A stretch of DNA of 64,000 nt from Trichococcus patagoniensis (GTDB taxonomy: Bacteria; Bacillota; Bacilli; Lactobacillales; Aerococcaceae): the NCBI RefSeq assembly GCF_003051085.1, contig NZ_QAOM01000002.1, forward strand, positions 62,001-126,000. Direction: 5' to 3'. Of the stretch, positions 32,640 through 41,014 are shown in pieces; the first letter of the stretch is position 1; every line of letters begins with the position of its first letter. Made by a program: the position numbers and the translations under genes. Under the pieces are notes generated by a model, which saw only the letters and a program-made list of their open reading frames with translations, did no database searches and was not told the DNA's origin.

Positions 32640-33539
32640 ATGCAGAGCGCTAGGCTGTCAGATCTGATCCGAAGTCTGAAAATGAAAGGCGGCGAAACGA
32701 TAAACGTTCAAGAGCTGCGGATAAGGTATGCTTTGGAACGCTTTTTGATGAGATTAAGTCAATCGGACTTCCGGGATAATTTCGTACTGAAAGGCGGCTT
32801 CCTTATGGGGACGATTTACAATATCGGTCAAAGGACCACGAAAGATTTAGATACAGTCGTGAAAAATTTGCCAGCCGAACAAGAAGAAATCGGAAAAGCA
32901 TTGCATACTATTTCGACAATAGATTTGAATGATGGCGTGACTTTTGTGGTCTCAGAAATCACACAGACGCAAGAGCAGAGAAGGTATCCGGGTTTCAGGG
33001 CAAAAATGATTATGCTTTTTGATGGAGAACAATCCCGGGTGAATTTTGATTTGGATATCGGGGTGGGGGATGTCATTACGCCATCAGCTTCAAATATGGA
33101 ATTGAAACTGACTTTTAGTGAAATCCGCGGTGAAAATGAGTCAATCAGGATTTTGGCTTATCCGATCCAGACAATTTTGGCTGAAAAACTGGAAACGGTG
33201 TTGGAGAAAGGTATTCAAAATTCGCGCATGAAAGATTTCTATGATTTAAGGCTTATGTTGAGTGATCCGAACCGCCCAAAAATTGACCTGTGCTATACTG
33301 CATTTGAAAATACATGGCTGTTCAGGCATGGAAGTATAATTGATGAAGATCTGTTTGAAGACTGGTTGTTCGTAATCGAAGAACTCGGGAACAATCAAAC
33401 AGCCAATCAAGTATATTGGCCAAATTATGCGAAAGACAGAAAATATGCACAAGGCATCGCGTTTGAACAAATTGCACGGCAGATCAAGGGCTTTATTTTG
33501 GAATTGCAGCAATTCTACAATCAGTTCGAGAATGGCTGA
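32640..33539 (+). CDS. AbiEii-family nucleotidyltransferase toxin
   Basis: 299 aa; GGAGG within the end of the antitoxin gene. Nucleotidyltransferase signature VLKGGFLMGTIYNIGQRTTK followed by DLD; second Asp region RVNFDLDIGVGD; then ILAEKLETVLEKG...RMKDFYDLRL, the conserved C-terminal motif of the AbiEii/DUF1814 family. These toxins transfer nucleotides to tRNA acceptor ends or similar targets. All motifs appear intact, so this pair is probably functional. Confidence 0.88.
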   Translation: MQSARLSDLIRSLKMKGGETINVQELRIRYALERFLMRLSQSDFRDNFVLKGGFLMGTIYNIGQRTTKDLDTVVKNLPAEQEEIGKALHTISTIDLNDGVTFVVSEITQTQEQRRYPGFRAKMIMLFDGEQSRVNFDLDIGVGDVITPSASNMELKLTFSEIRGENESIRILAYPIQTILAEKLETVLEKGIQNSRMKDFYDLRLMLSDPNRPKIDLCYTAFENTWLFRHGSIIDEDLFEDWLFVIEELGNNQTANQVYWPNYAKDRKYAQGIAFEQIARQIKGFILELQQFYNQFENG

Positions 33540-33574
33540 ATTCGTATCTGAAATTTGTGCCAGAGAAAAGCTGC

Positions 33575-33755
33575 TGGGCCAGCTAACCAGCTCCGACGAG
33601 CGAATGTTTGCCGGAGGAGGATGCGTGGTGGGAGGCCGAACTCCGGCGAAGCCACGGTGGTCGTAGGTGATGATTTTTATGGATGTTTTCCTCCGGCGGA
33701 AGCCCCCCTTACCGGAGGAGACCGCCTCCTCTGATGAGAGAACAGCCGCGCCATG
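33575..33755 (+). repeat. GC-rich stem-loop repeat copy
   Basis: CTCCGACGAGCGAATGTTTG closing with CCGGAG, core CTCCGGCGAAGCCACGGTGG, tail GGTGATGATTTTTATGGATG, then CTCCGGCGGAAGCC...ACCGGAG. Same orientation. Confidence 0.9.
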
Positions 33756-33792
33756 ATCGCGCTTGTGTAAGAAAAATTTATCATCGAATAAA

Positions 33793-33810
33793 GTTATCGT
33801 ATATGATAAC
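33793..33810 (+). promoter_or_regulatory. Palindromic operator of HigBA copy 2
   Basis: GTTATCGTATATGATAAC, identical to the site at 27802; GAATAAA precedes it in both copies. Confidence 0.75.
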
Positions 33811-33834
33811 ATAAGGCTGAAGGAAGTATTAGTC

Positions 33835-34176
33835 TTGCGGGATAGGTTGGCGTACGATGTTGCATTTTATCAAAAAGAAAATGGGGAAGTACCAGTGCGT
33901 GATTTCCTCGAATCCTTGCCTCCCAAATTAAGGGCGAAGACGTTTCGAGAAATTGAACTGTTAAAAGATCATGGTCCTGACCTTAGGGAACCGCATACAA
34001 AGCCAATAAAAGGGAAAGAAAACAAAGGTATCTATGAACTGCGAGTAAAGTTTTCGACGGATATCTCCAGGGTGTTTTATTTTACCTATGCAGGCAGTAC
34101 CTTCGTCTTGCTCCACGGATTTGTTAAAAAAACGAATAAAACTCCACTAAGAGAAATTGAGAGAGCACGGAAATAG
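33835..34176 (+). CDS. HigB-type toxin, copy 2
   Basis: 113 aa from TTG 33835, 9 nt after GAAGGAAG and aligned with the ATG of copy 1; the frame is open upstream but that part is non-homologous. Differs from copy 1 by a handful of residues (for example T for A in VFYFTYAGSTF; PLREIERARK for PSREIERARK). The central ~280 bp are almost identical at the DNA level. Same toxin function expected. Confidence 0.87.
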   Translation: MRDRLAYDVAFYQKENGEVPVRDFLESLPPKLRAKTFREIELLKDHGPDLREPHTKPIKGKENKGIYELRVKFSTDISRVFYFTYAGSTFVLLHGFVKKTNKTPLREIERARK

Positions 34177-34204
34177 AAAGAGGATTACGAAAGAAGGTTT
34201 AATG

Positions 34205-34510
34205 ATGAGTAAAGTGGATGCTAAAACAAAATCTGCAGGAATAAAGTTTGACGACATCAAAGCGCAACTTATGGAAGATGCTGCATTTGAAGCGGAATAC
34301 AATAATCTGCAGCCAAGATATGAATTGATTTCACAGATCATCGAAGCAAGAAAAGGTATGAAAATGACGCAAGAAGAGCTGGCCAAAAGAGCCGGAACCA
34401 GAAAGTCCAACATTTCCAGGCTCGAAAGTGGTTCCTACAATCCTTCATTGGACTTCCTTATCAAAATCGCCAAGGGCTTGGGAAAAGATGTGCACATTGA
34501 AATCCGGTGA
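34205..34510 (+). CDS. HigA-type XRE antitoxin, copy 2
   Basis: 101 aa from ATG 34205 after GAAGG. From residue ~10 on it is identical to copy 1, including the helix-turn-helix GMKMTQEELAKRAGTRKSNI; the start reads MSKVDAKTKS instead of MSNSDVKTKS. Cross-neutralisation between the two loci is therefore likely. Confidence 0.87.
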   Translation: MSKVDAKTKSAGIKFDDIKAQLMEDAAFEAEYNNLQPRYELISQIIEARKGMKMTQEELAKRAGTRKSNISRLESGSYNPSLDFLIKIAKGLGKDVHIEIR

Positions 34511-34612
34511 TGGATGTGTTTGAGAATGAAAACTGGGGGCATACCAGCAACGTAAATGCTGTGCTCAACTCCTGTTGGGTCAACGCTTATGGGAGCAAAA
34601 AATCCGCAAAAT

Positions 34613-34659
34613 AGCTCAACTCCGATCAGTAAGCGCTGGCCGGAGTTGAGCTATTTTTT
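34613..34659 (+). terminator. HigBA copy 2 terminator built from a repeat module
   Basis: AGCTCAACTCCG / CGGAGTTGAGCT stem with an ATCAGTAAGCGCTGGC loop and an ATTTTTT tail; counterpart of the terminator at 28623. Confidence 0.82.
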
Positions 34660-34755
34660 GTAGACCGAACTCCGGCGAAGCCGCCGTGGTCGGAGGTGAT
34701 GGTCTTGGTAGAGTTCTGTTCTCCGGCGAGGCCCTCCTTCGTCGGAGAACAGCCG
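34613..34755 (+). repeat. GC-rich stem-loop repeat copy
   Basis: After the terminator module come CTCCGGCGAAGCCGCCGTGG, TCGGAGGTGATGGTCTT and CTCCGGCGAGGCC...GTCGGAG. 34756-34957 holds only a possible promoter (AGTATAGTAAAAT). Confidence 0.88.
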
Positions 34756-34957
34756 GCAGGCGGCAACTTAATTTTTTTAATCGTAGTTTAATTTGGAGGA
34801 GTATAGTAAAATTGATAGTGAACTAATTGTTTGGGATAAATTGAAAAATGTTACGCAAAGTATTTTGCATCGTCAGTATGGCTTTATTTTGCTGGGCACA
34901 CATTTTTCATTATCCATTTGCGGGAATATAAATAATGAACGGGATCGGGGGATTGGG

Positions 34958-36025
34958 ATGGGAATTTTTGATTCGATCAGAGAAGTGGTCACGCAGAAAC
35001 CGGTGCGCCTGAAGAAGCCGGATTTCTATAAGGCGGACAGCGATGCGCGGATGCAGCTGGAGCGGTTGAACGGGCTGCTGGCGACTGCGCCGGACGGGGT
35101 GAAGCCGCAGATCGAGCGGGACATCAAGCTGCTGTCGTACGGCATCGCCGGGGAGGAAAGTGTCGCGTTCGAGCTGAACAACAGCTACCTGCCGCTCATC
35201 GTGATGCACGATCTGCGCCTCGAGCATGAGGGGCTGTCGGCGCAGATCGACTACCTGATCATCACGACGAAGTTTTGCCTGGTCGTCGAGTGCAAGAACC
35301 TTTTCGGCAACCTCGAAGTCAACAGCCGGGGCGAGTTCATCCGTGAGCTGGACTTCAATGGAAAACGCAAAAAAGAGGGCATTTACAGCCCGGTAACGCA
35401 GAATGCAAGGCATATGGAAATGATCAAACGGCTGCGGGTGGAAAATAAAAAGAATCCGCTGATGCGCGTGGCGTTGGAGAAATCCTTCGGCGATTTCCAT
35501 CGTTCCGTAATCGTGCTGGCCAATCCAAAGACTGTCATCAATCTGAAGCGTGCGCCGAAAGTAGTGAAAGATCAGATTATTCGTAGCGACCAGTTGATTG
35601 AACATATCAAGAGACTGTTGCGCGAAAGCAAGGATATGGCATCTTCCGAGAAAGACATGTATGAAATGGCGGAGTTCTTTGTGGGGTTGCATAAGGAGAA
35701 TCCTGTTGATTATGCGGAGAAATATATATTGGGTGATAGTGGTGAGAAGGGTGACGATACGGCCGAAGCACTGCCAGATCAGGTCGAAATTGACATCACG
35801 GAAACGCCGCTGTACCAAGCGCTCAAGCAATACCGCTATGAAACCAGCAAAGCGGAGGGAATCAAGGCGTTTTACGTCTACAATAATTCCCAGCTTGAAG
35901 CGCTGATTGAGGCGATGCCTGCGAATTTGGATGAGCTAAAGAAGGTTTCCGGTTTTGGGGACGTTAAGTGCGAGAAGTATGGGGAAGCGATTATTGAGAT
36001 AGTTGATCGGTATAAGGAAGATTGA
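34958..36025 (+). CDS. NERD nuclease-like protein with C-terminal HRDC domain
   Basis: 355 aa from ATG 34958 (GGGGGATTGGG upstream); the open frame before it is not conserved. NERD domain at ~residues 60-190: IAGEESVAFELNNS, then SAQIDYLIITTKFCLVVECK, the Asp/Glu-x-Lys motif of the PD-(D/E)xK fold. HRDC-like domain at ~290-352 (LYQALKQYRYETSKAEGIKA, LDELKKVSGFGDVKCEKYGE), a nucleic-acid-binding helical module of RecQ/RNase D. Probably a DNA-processing enzyme. First of a NERD / NERD / pRiA4b gene set that is partly duplicated at 40.8-42.5 kb. Confidence 0.83.
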   Translation: MGIFDSIREVVTQKPVRLKKPDFYKADSDARMQLERLNGLLATAPDGVKPQIERDIKLLSYGIAGEESVAFELNNSYLPLIVMHDLRLEHEGLSAQIDYLIITTKFCLVVECKNLFGNLEVNSRGEFIRELDFNGKRKKEGIYSPVTQNARHMEMIKRLRVENKKNPLMRVALEKSFGDFHRSVIVLANPKTVINLKRAPKVVKDQIIRSDQLIEHIKRLLRESKDMASSEKDMYEMAEFFVGLHKENPVDYAEKYILGDSGEKGDDTAEALPDQVEIDITETPLYQALKQYRYETSKAEGIKAFYVYNNSQLEALIEAMPANLDELKKVSGFGDVKCEKYGEAIIEIVDRYKED

Positions 36026-36250
36026 ATGGATCGTGACTGAATGCTAGCATGGAGACAAGCGTATCCTTAATCTTCTCGGAAGCACTCTTTTCTTCCCAAA
36101 CCAAGCTCGAGCTGGGGAACGAAAGGCCAAATTGGTAAAAAGCAATAGGATAGAATAGATGTTCGGTTCAATTATCATTTATTAGAATTGTCGATATGAA
36201 TTGTGTGTTCTACCAAAACCAGTTCATTTTTCTGTAAAGGAGTTATCGGT

Positions 36251-36928
36251 ATGAATTTACTATTTTTTTTGCTATCAATATTTTTGGCTGTAATGTTTGC
36301 TGCAAAAAAATACAATAATTCAGGATACAAAGATGCCAGTGGCCATAGCTATTTTGATACAATGACGGATTCCGGTCGGAAGGGTGAATATCTGATTTAC
36401 CGTTATTTGGAGCGTCTGGATGGGCAACACAAGTTGTTGGCCAACATCTATTTACCAAAAGCGGATGGTACGACCACCGAAATCGATCTCATCATGATTT
36501 CGGCGACCGGCATTTATGTATTCGAGTCGAAGAACTACAGCGGCTGGATTTTTGGCGACGAAAACAGTAAATTCTGGACGCAATCGCTTAAAGGCGGGAA
36601 AAAGTTTCGTTTCTACAATCCCATTTGGCAGAACAAAAAGCATATCAGCGTTTTGCAAAACCACCTTGGGTTGGGCAGTGAAATGTTCCGCTCCTACATC
36701 ATCTTCAGCGAGCATTGCGAGCTGAAGAAAATGTTCGTCCATTCACCGGAAGTGAAAGTCATGAATCGGGACGTGATGTTTAAAGAAATGGCGCTGGACG
36801 TAGCACATTTGGCGAATCGTTTGAGTATTTTGGAAATCAACCAAATCTACAACGACCTTAGCAGGTACGCCCTGGCTGATGCCGCCACGAAGCAAGCGCA
36901 CATCGATGCGATGCAGTGGCGGAACTAG
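36251..36928 (+). CDS. Membrane-anchored NERD-domain protein, copy 1
   Basis: 225 aa from ATG 36251, with AAAGGAG 8 nt upstream. N-terminal membrane segment MNLLFFLLSIFLAVMFAA, then NERD domain: GRKGEYLIYRYLERLDG, TTTEIDLIMISATGIYVFES followed by K (nuclease-like D...E-x-K), and YNPIWQNKKHISVL. Paralogues at 41015 and 49825 share ~80% and ~60% of residues by eye. Function unknown; NERD is named for nuclease-related domain. Confidence 0.82.
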   Translation: MNLLFFLLSIFLAVMFAAKKYNNSGYKDASGHSYFDTMTDSGRKGEYLIYRYLERLDGQHKLLANIYLPKADGTTTEIDLIMISATGIYVFESKNYSGWIFGDENSKFWTQSLKGGKKFRFYNPIWQNKKHISVLQNHLGLGSEMFRSYIIFSEHCELKKMFVHSPEVKVMNRDVMFKEMALDVAHLANRLSILEINQIYNDLSRYALADAATKQAHIDAMQWRN

Positions 36929-36960
36929 CACCCTGTATTTTAGAATGAGAGGAACTTATT

Positions 36961-37695
36961 ATGAAAGCATACATCATCAAAATTGAACTGCAGGATTCCG
37001 ATCCCATGATCTGGCGCCGGGTGATCATGCCAGCGGATGCGACTTTCAACCGTCTGCATGACGTGATCCAAAGGGTGACGAATTTTCAAAGCGGCTATCC
37101 TCATGACGGTTATCATCTGTTCCGTTTCGATTTTCCTGAAGAAAACTTGGCCGTCACGAACGATGAGGAAGCATATTTGGAACATCAGCATTATAAGAAA
37201 AATAAAGCACTCTACGCGAAGCGGCTGAAAAAAGCCTCTCCCCGCAGCTTGAAGTTCGAACAATTCCATCAAGATCAATTGAAAATCGAAATCCGCAAAC
37301 CGACTGGATTGAAAATTGATACGTTTCTGGAGGCGCATAAGGAAATCCATTATCTATATGACTTTGGCGCTGATTGGCATTTCAAAATCACCCTTGAAAA
37401 CACTGTGGATGATTACTATTTCGGCTATCCGACCTTGCTGGACGGCGCCGAAGCAGCACCTCTCGAAGACGTCGGCGGCATCGGTGGTTTCTATGAGTTC
37501 TTGAAAATCTATCGAGATGAAACGCATCCTGAGCATGAAGAAATGCAGCAGTGGGCGCAATCGATGCTTTTCAGGGAATACGATCCCGATCGGACAAATA
37601 GCTTATTGAAATCGATCAGCTACAAGAAGACCGAATGGGACAAAATTAAGCACGACAACTATTCGATCATCGAAGATAAATACCGGAAGAATTGA
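36961..37695 (+). CDS. Plasmid pRiA4b ORF-3 family protein, copy 1
   Basis: 244 aa; GAGAGGAA ribosome binding site. Matches the pRiA4b ORF-3 (MmcQ-adjacent) family: MKAYIIKIELQDSDPMIWRR, FNRLHDVIQRVTNFQSGYPH, FLYDFGADW-like LYDFGADWHFKITLE, YPTLLDGAEAAP and GGIGGFYEFLK. Biochemical role unknown. A near-identical copy is at 41729 and a C-terminal relic at 43859. Confidence 0.88.
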   Translation: MKAYIIKIELQDSDPMIWRRVIMPADATFNRLHDVIQRVTNFQSGYPHDGYHLFRFDFPEENLAVTNDEEAYLEHQHYKKNKALYAKRLKKASPRSLKFEQFHQDQLKIEIRKPTGLKIDTFLEAHKEIHYLYDFGADWHFKITLENTVDDYYFGYPTLLDGAEAAPLEDVGGIGGFYEFLKIYRDETHPEHEEMQQWAQSMLFREYDPDRTNSLLKSISYKKTEWDKIKHDNYSIIEDKYRKN

Positions 37696-37730
37696 AAAGA
37701 TCAGTGAGGCCTTTGCCTCGCTGATCTTTT
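37696..37730 (+). terminator. Terminator after pRiA4b ORF-3 copy 1
   Basis: AAAGATCAGTGAGGC / GCCTCGCTGATCTTT stem with a short loop and T-run. Confidence 0.9.
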
Positions 37731-37744
37731 TGACATTTCTAGAC

Positions 37745-38515
37745 TCGCGCGCCGTCAACTCCGATGAGCAGGCTGCTCATCGGAGGACAGACTCGCGCCC
37801 GCGAGTTCAACTCCGGAGAGCGAATGCTGGCCGGAGGAGGACGCGTTGCGGGAGGCCGAACTCCGGCGAAGCCGCAGTGGTCGGAGGTGATCGTCTTTTG
37901 GTGTGCTGTTCTCCGGCGGGAGGGCTGCTGCCCGGAGCTGGGCGTCAGCTCCGATGAGAGGGACCTTCATCGGAGAACAGATCCGCGCCCGGAAGCTCAA
38001 CTCCGGTGAGCGAATGCTGGCCGGAGGAGCGTTGCGATGCGGGGGCCGAACTCCGGCGAAGCCGCCGTGGTCGGAGGTGATGATCTTTTTGGGTGTTTTC
38101 CTCCGGCAGGAAGGCTACTGCCCGGAGCTGGGCGTCAGCTCCGATGAGAGGGACCTTCATCGGAGAACAGATCCGCGCCCGGAAGCTCAACTCCGGTGAG
38201 CGAATGCTGGCCGGAGTTGAGTGCATTGCGGGCAGCTGAACTCCGGCGAAGCCGTGCTGGTCGGAGGTGATATTTTTTTGGGATGTTTTCCTCCGGCGGG
38301 AAGGCTGCTGCCCGGAGCTGGGCGTCAGCTCCGATGAGCAGGCTGCTCATCGGAGGACAGACTCGCGCCGGGGAGTTCAACTCCGGGGAGCGACTGTTGG
38401 CCGGAGGAGGATGCGTTGCGGGCGGCGTAACTCCGGCGAAGCCGCCGTGGTCGGAGGTAATGATCTTTGGGGATTCTGTTCTCCGGTGAGGGTGTCGCTC
38501 ATCGGAGGTACAGGT
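37745..38515 (+). repeat. Tandem array of the GC-rich repeat, exact 190-bp period (about 4 units)
   Basis: CTCCGATGAG starts at 37759, 37949, 38139 and 38329, each exactly 190 bp apart. Each unit has the four-hairpin order described for the 30.8 kb array; the fourth hairpin here reads CTCCGGCGGGAGGCTGCTGC-like, closing with CCGGAG. The longest array in the window. Confidence 0.95.
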
Positions 38516-38619
38516 GAATTTTCGCAGCGACTTTCGCATAATTCTGTATTTCCAGCGGTTATCTATAGTAAAATGTATTGGAGAAGGAATGCAAAATACT
38601 AAGAGACCGGAGTGAAATC

Positions 38620-39369
38620 ATGAGCCAATTGACAGACTATATCATCGCATTGACCAATTTGTACGGGATGATCCAGAAGGATATTTTGGTTGAAATCTAC
38701 AATACGCAAAACGAGGAGCCGATCAGCATAGGGGAAGTCGAGGCCTATCTTGAAAATCCACCGGCGGAACTAAAGAAGGGCCATACTTATCCGCATCAGG
38801 ATTATTTCGTTCATGAAACGATTTTGGAATTTAATGATTTCGAACCGATGCTGCAAAAAAAGGGAAACAAGCCGTTTTATGTGCCGGCGAAGGAGGAACT
38901 GCTGCGCTACACCGATGATCGATATTTCGAGAAAAGTGCTGCCTATCGGGCTTTATACAGGTTTGTGAAAAAGAATCTGTTCAAGGGGAATGAGTTGCGC
39001 ACGAAGGATTTGTGCGAGGAAATCCATGATGGTTTTGCGATTGACTTGGGGATGCAGTTTGTTTCCAAGGCTCTCGAGCGTGCGGATGTCGTTTTCGACA
39101 GCGAGCAACAAGCCCAGGAAATGATGAGTCTGGTCATGGAAATGTCGAATCATATCCGTCTCTGGGAGCACAACGGCAACACGCCGCAGGAAATCTTTGA
39201 GGAATTCGAAAAGCCGCATTTGCGCCCATTGCCGGACAAGCCGTATCGTGCTCGCGCAGTGAATGTGTTCCCGTTCGAGAAAAAAGTGAAAATCGGTCGC
39301 AACGATCCGTGCCCTTGCGGCAGCGGGAAGAAGTATAAGAATTGCTGCATGAATAAGCAGGAAGAATAA
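38620..39369 (+). CDS. SEC-C zinc-finger domain protein
   Basis: 249 aa from ATG 38620 (GGAGTG upstream). C-terminal SEC-C motif [20 protein letters not shown] with CxC...CC zinc ligands, as at the end of SecA. The first ~210 residues are helical, charged and of no family I know; similar proteins are annotated as SEC-C metal-binding proteins of unknown role. Preceded by the repeat array and a weak promoter (TATAGTAAAAT). Confidence 0.75.
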   Translation: MSQLTDYIIALTNLYGMIQKDILVEIYNTQNEEPISIGEVEAYLENPPAELKKGHTYPHQDYFVHETILEFNDFEPMLQKKGNKPFYVPAKEELLRYTDDRYFEKSAAYRALYRFVKKNLFKGNELRTKDLCEEIHDGFAIDLGMQFVSKALERADVVFDSEQQAQEMMSLVMEMSNHIRLWEHNGNTPQEIFEEFEKPHLRPLPDKPYRARAVNVFPFEKKVKIGRNDPCPCGSGKKYKNCCMNKQEE

Positions 39370-39391
39370 GATAATAGTGAAAAGATAACAA

Positions 39392-39443
39392 AACCCCCTT
39401 AACTCCGATGAGAGCCTTTTGGCCGGAGTTAAGGGGGTTATTT
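39392..39443 (+). terminator. Terminator of the SEC-C gene containing a repeat module
   Basis: Stem AACCCCCTTAACTCCG / CGGAGTTAAGGGGGTT encloses GATGAGAGCCTTTTGGC, i.e. a repeat hairpin extended by a gene-specific stem; followed by ATTTTG. Confidence 0.85.
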
Positions 39444-39590
39444 TGATTTGTTCTCCGGGGAGCGAATGCTGGCCGGAGAAGAATGCGTGGTGTGTGGCTG
39501 AACTCCGGCGAAGCCGCCGTGGTCGGAGGTAATCGTCTTTTTGGATGATGATCTCCGGTGTAAGGCCCCTCGTCGGAGGATAGTGGCTTC
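39400..39590 (+). repeat. GC-rich stem-loop repeat copy
   Basis: CTCCGGGGAGCGAATGCTGG closing with CCGGAG, core CTCCGGCGAAGCCGCCGTGG, TCGGAGGTAATCGTCTTTTT and CTCCGGTGTAAGG...GTCGGAGG. Same plus orientation although the next gene is on the minus strand. Confidence 0.9.
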
Positions 39591-39632
39591 ACCCGACCAT
39601 GCAGGCACCCCCGGCAGCAAACTGAGGAAAGG

Positions 39633-40337
39633 TCAGCTCAACACTAAGCCTTTCCCATGATAATAGCCTTGCTGGTAAATCATCCCCAAATTTTTTAGCT
39701 TATTGCTGACGATTTCACATTCAATCCCTTCGACAATCAGTTTAAGGTGATACTGTTGGGATAAAGAAAACCAGCTGTTCAAGAAATTGAAAAGAACGTT
39801 CTCGTTCAGGTCTCGAAAATTCAAAAGTGAGAATTTTATCGTGGAAATGTTCTGAATATTCTTCGTTACTAATTCAAAGTTGTTTTGGCCACTCCCTACA
39901 TCATCAATCGCTAACGAAAAACCTTTATTCTTCAGTTTTGTGATATAAAACTGGAGCTTGTCCTCTCCATCCGCTGGATCAAATTCGCAGTAGTGCTCAG
40001 TCAATTCGATTGAGACGTTCTTTTTCATAAATGAAATAGTATCCAAAAAATCCCAGGTTGAGGGATGCTGCAACTGTTTCGGATGCAGGTTCAGCGAAAG
40101 TTTGATGTCGCTGCGGGTATCCATTAATTTTTCCAGTTCCTTCGAATAATAAGCCATCAATTTGGAATTGCGTTGATCCTCTTCGATGAACCACAGGAAC
40201 ATTTTCTCAGGGAAACCAGGTTGTTTTTTTGATCTTAATAAAATTTCGTACCCATCGATAACATTTATATTTGAACACAACATGATTGGCTGACACACTA
40301 CGTAAAAATCATCCAACAACTCTTGCATCTCATCCAT
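39633..40337 (-). CDS. EAL-domain protein (small, variant motifs)
   Basis: 234 aa from ATG 40337, 7 nt after AAAGGAG. Single EAL domain, no sensor: VCQPIMLCSN...DGYEILLRS (Glu kept, EIL for EAL), LSLNLHPKQL, SIELTEHY, LAIDDVGSG, IKFSLL (Lys kept, following Asp lost), LIVEGIE, QQGYYHGK. Most catalytic positions for c-di-GMP hydrolysis are present but several are altered, so activity is uncertain. A deletion derivative of a close paralogue lies at 53113, also next to a repeat. Confidence 0.8.
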   Translation of the reverse strand: MDEMQELLDDFYVVCQPIMLCSNINVIDGYEILLRSKKQPGFPEKMFLWFIEEDQRNSKLMAYYSKELEKLMDTRSDIKLSLNLHPKQLQHPSTWDFLDTISFMKKNVSIELTEHYCEFDPADGEDKLQFYITKLKNKGFSLAIDDVGSGQNNFELVTKNIQNISTIKFSLLNFRDLNENVLFNFLNSWFSLSQQYHLKLIVEGIECEIVSNKLKNLGMIYQQGYYHGKGLVLS

Positions 40338-40490
40338 AAACTTTTCTCCTTTACAATCACTGCAATTCAAACGATGGAAACGTATTCGGTCGAATTCTAT
40401 TGTTAAATAATTGCAGCGATTAAAATAAATTATACTATATGGCTATTTGAATACATGTATTCTTGTTTAAAAATCAATTTTTCCTATGCT

Positions 40491-40755
40491 GTATCTTCAG
40501 TCAGCGCACGAGACAATTTGTCGGGACTACACTACTTGGTGAACAATAAAGTCGCCTTCTCCAAAAGCTCCAGAAAAACGCCATCTATAAGAGGTGACCT
40601 TTGGGATTTTGATATGGGCCAGTAGGCTCATACATTATTTTACCGCTTCGATCCTATTTGGAGCGATGTTAGTCCTAAAAGAATAATCAACCCCGGCGTA
40701 TTGCCTGAGCAGCTGCCGGAAGTGGATGTTCTGATCGCACATTCGCTGATAATCT
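40491..40755 (+). pseudogene. Relic of a duplicated GT2-GtrA / BcsA gene junction
   Basis: 40491-40600 matches 44967-45228 with deletions (CTTCAGTCAGCGCACG, TTCTCCAAAAGCTCCAG, TCTATAAGAGGTGACCT). 40640-40755 matches the BcsA-like gene near 45400-45500 (CCTATTTGGAGCGATGTTAG, GAAGTGGATGTTCTGATCGC). No open frame remains. It shows the exopolysaccharide locus was once duplicated here. Confidence 0.65.
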
Positions 40756-40805
40756 CAAGGCAGGAATCTGGAATCCATTATTTTAAAACATGGTTTAATC
40801 CAGTT

Positions 40806-40976
40806 GAATATAGTAAAATTGATATTGGACTAAATGTTTAAAACAAATTGAAAACAATGTTCGGGTATCCGCTGTTCCGCATAGTATTTCGTCTCATTCC
40901 AATTTGGGGCGGTTAAGTGTGGGAAGTATGGGGATGCGATATTGGGGATTGTGGGCAGGCATAAGGAAGTTTGGAT
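40806..40976 (+). pseudogene. Relic of the NERD-HRDC gene (ends only)
   Basis: TAGTAAAATTGATATTGG and the following ~55 bp correspond to the region upstream of the NERD-HRDC gene (34803-34865); from ~40917 (GGAAGTATGGGGATGCGATA) it matches that gene's last ~50 bp (35970-36020). The ~1.1 kb between has been deleted. Confidence 0.65.
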
Positions 40977-41014
40977 GGATCAACAGTTCATTTTTCTGCA
41001 AAGGAGTTATCAGT

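Noticed and set aside
34910-35830. 306-codon minus-strand open frame inside the NERD-HRDC gene
   Set aside because: Shadow frame caused by GC-biased codon use of the plus-strand gene.
37730-38539. Many overlapping open frames on both strands across the repeat arrays (also at 19.6-20.1, 28.7-28.9 and 30.8-31.5 kb)
   Set aside because: They are composed entirely of GC-rich hairpin sequence, lack stable starts, and change frame between neighbouring repeat units.
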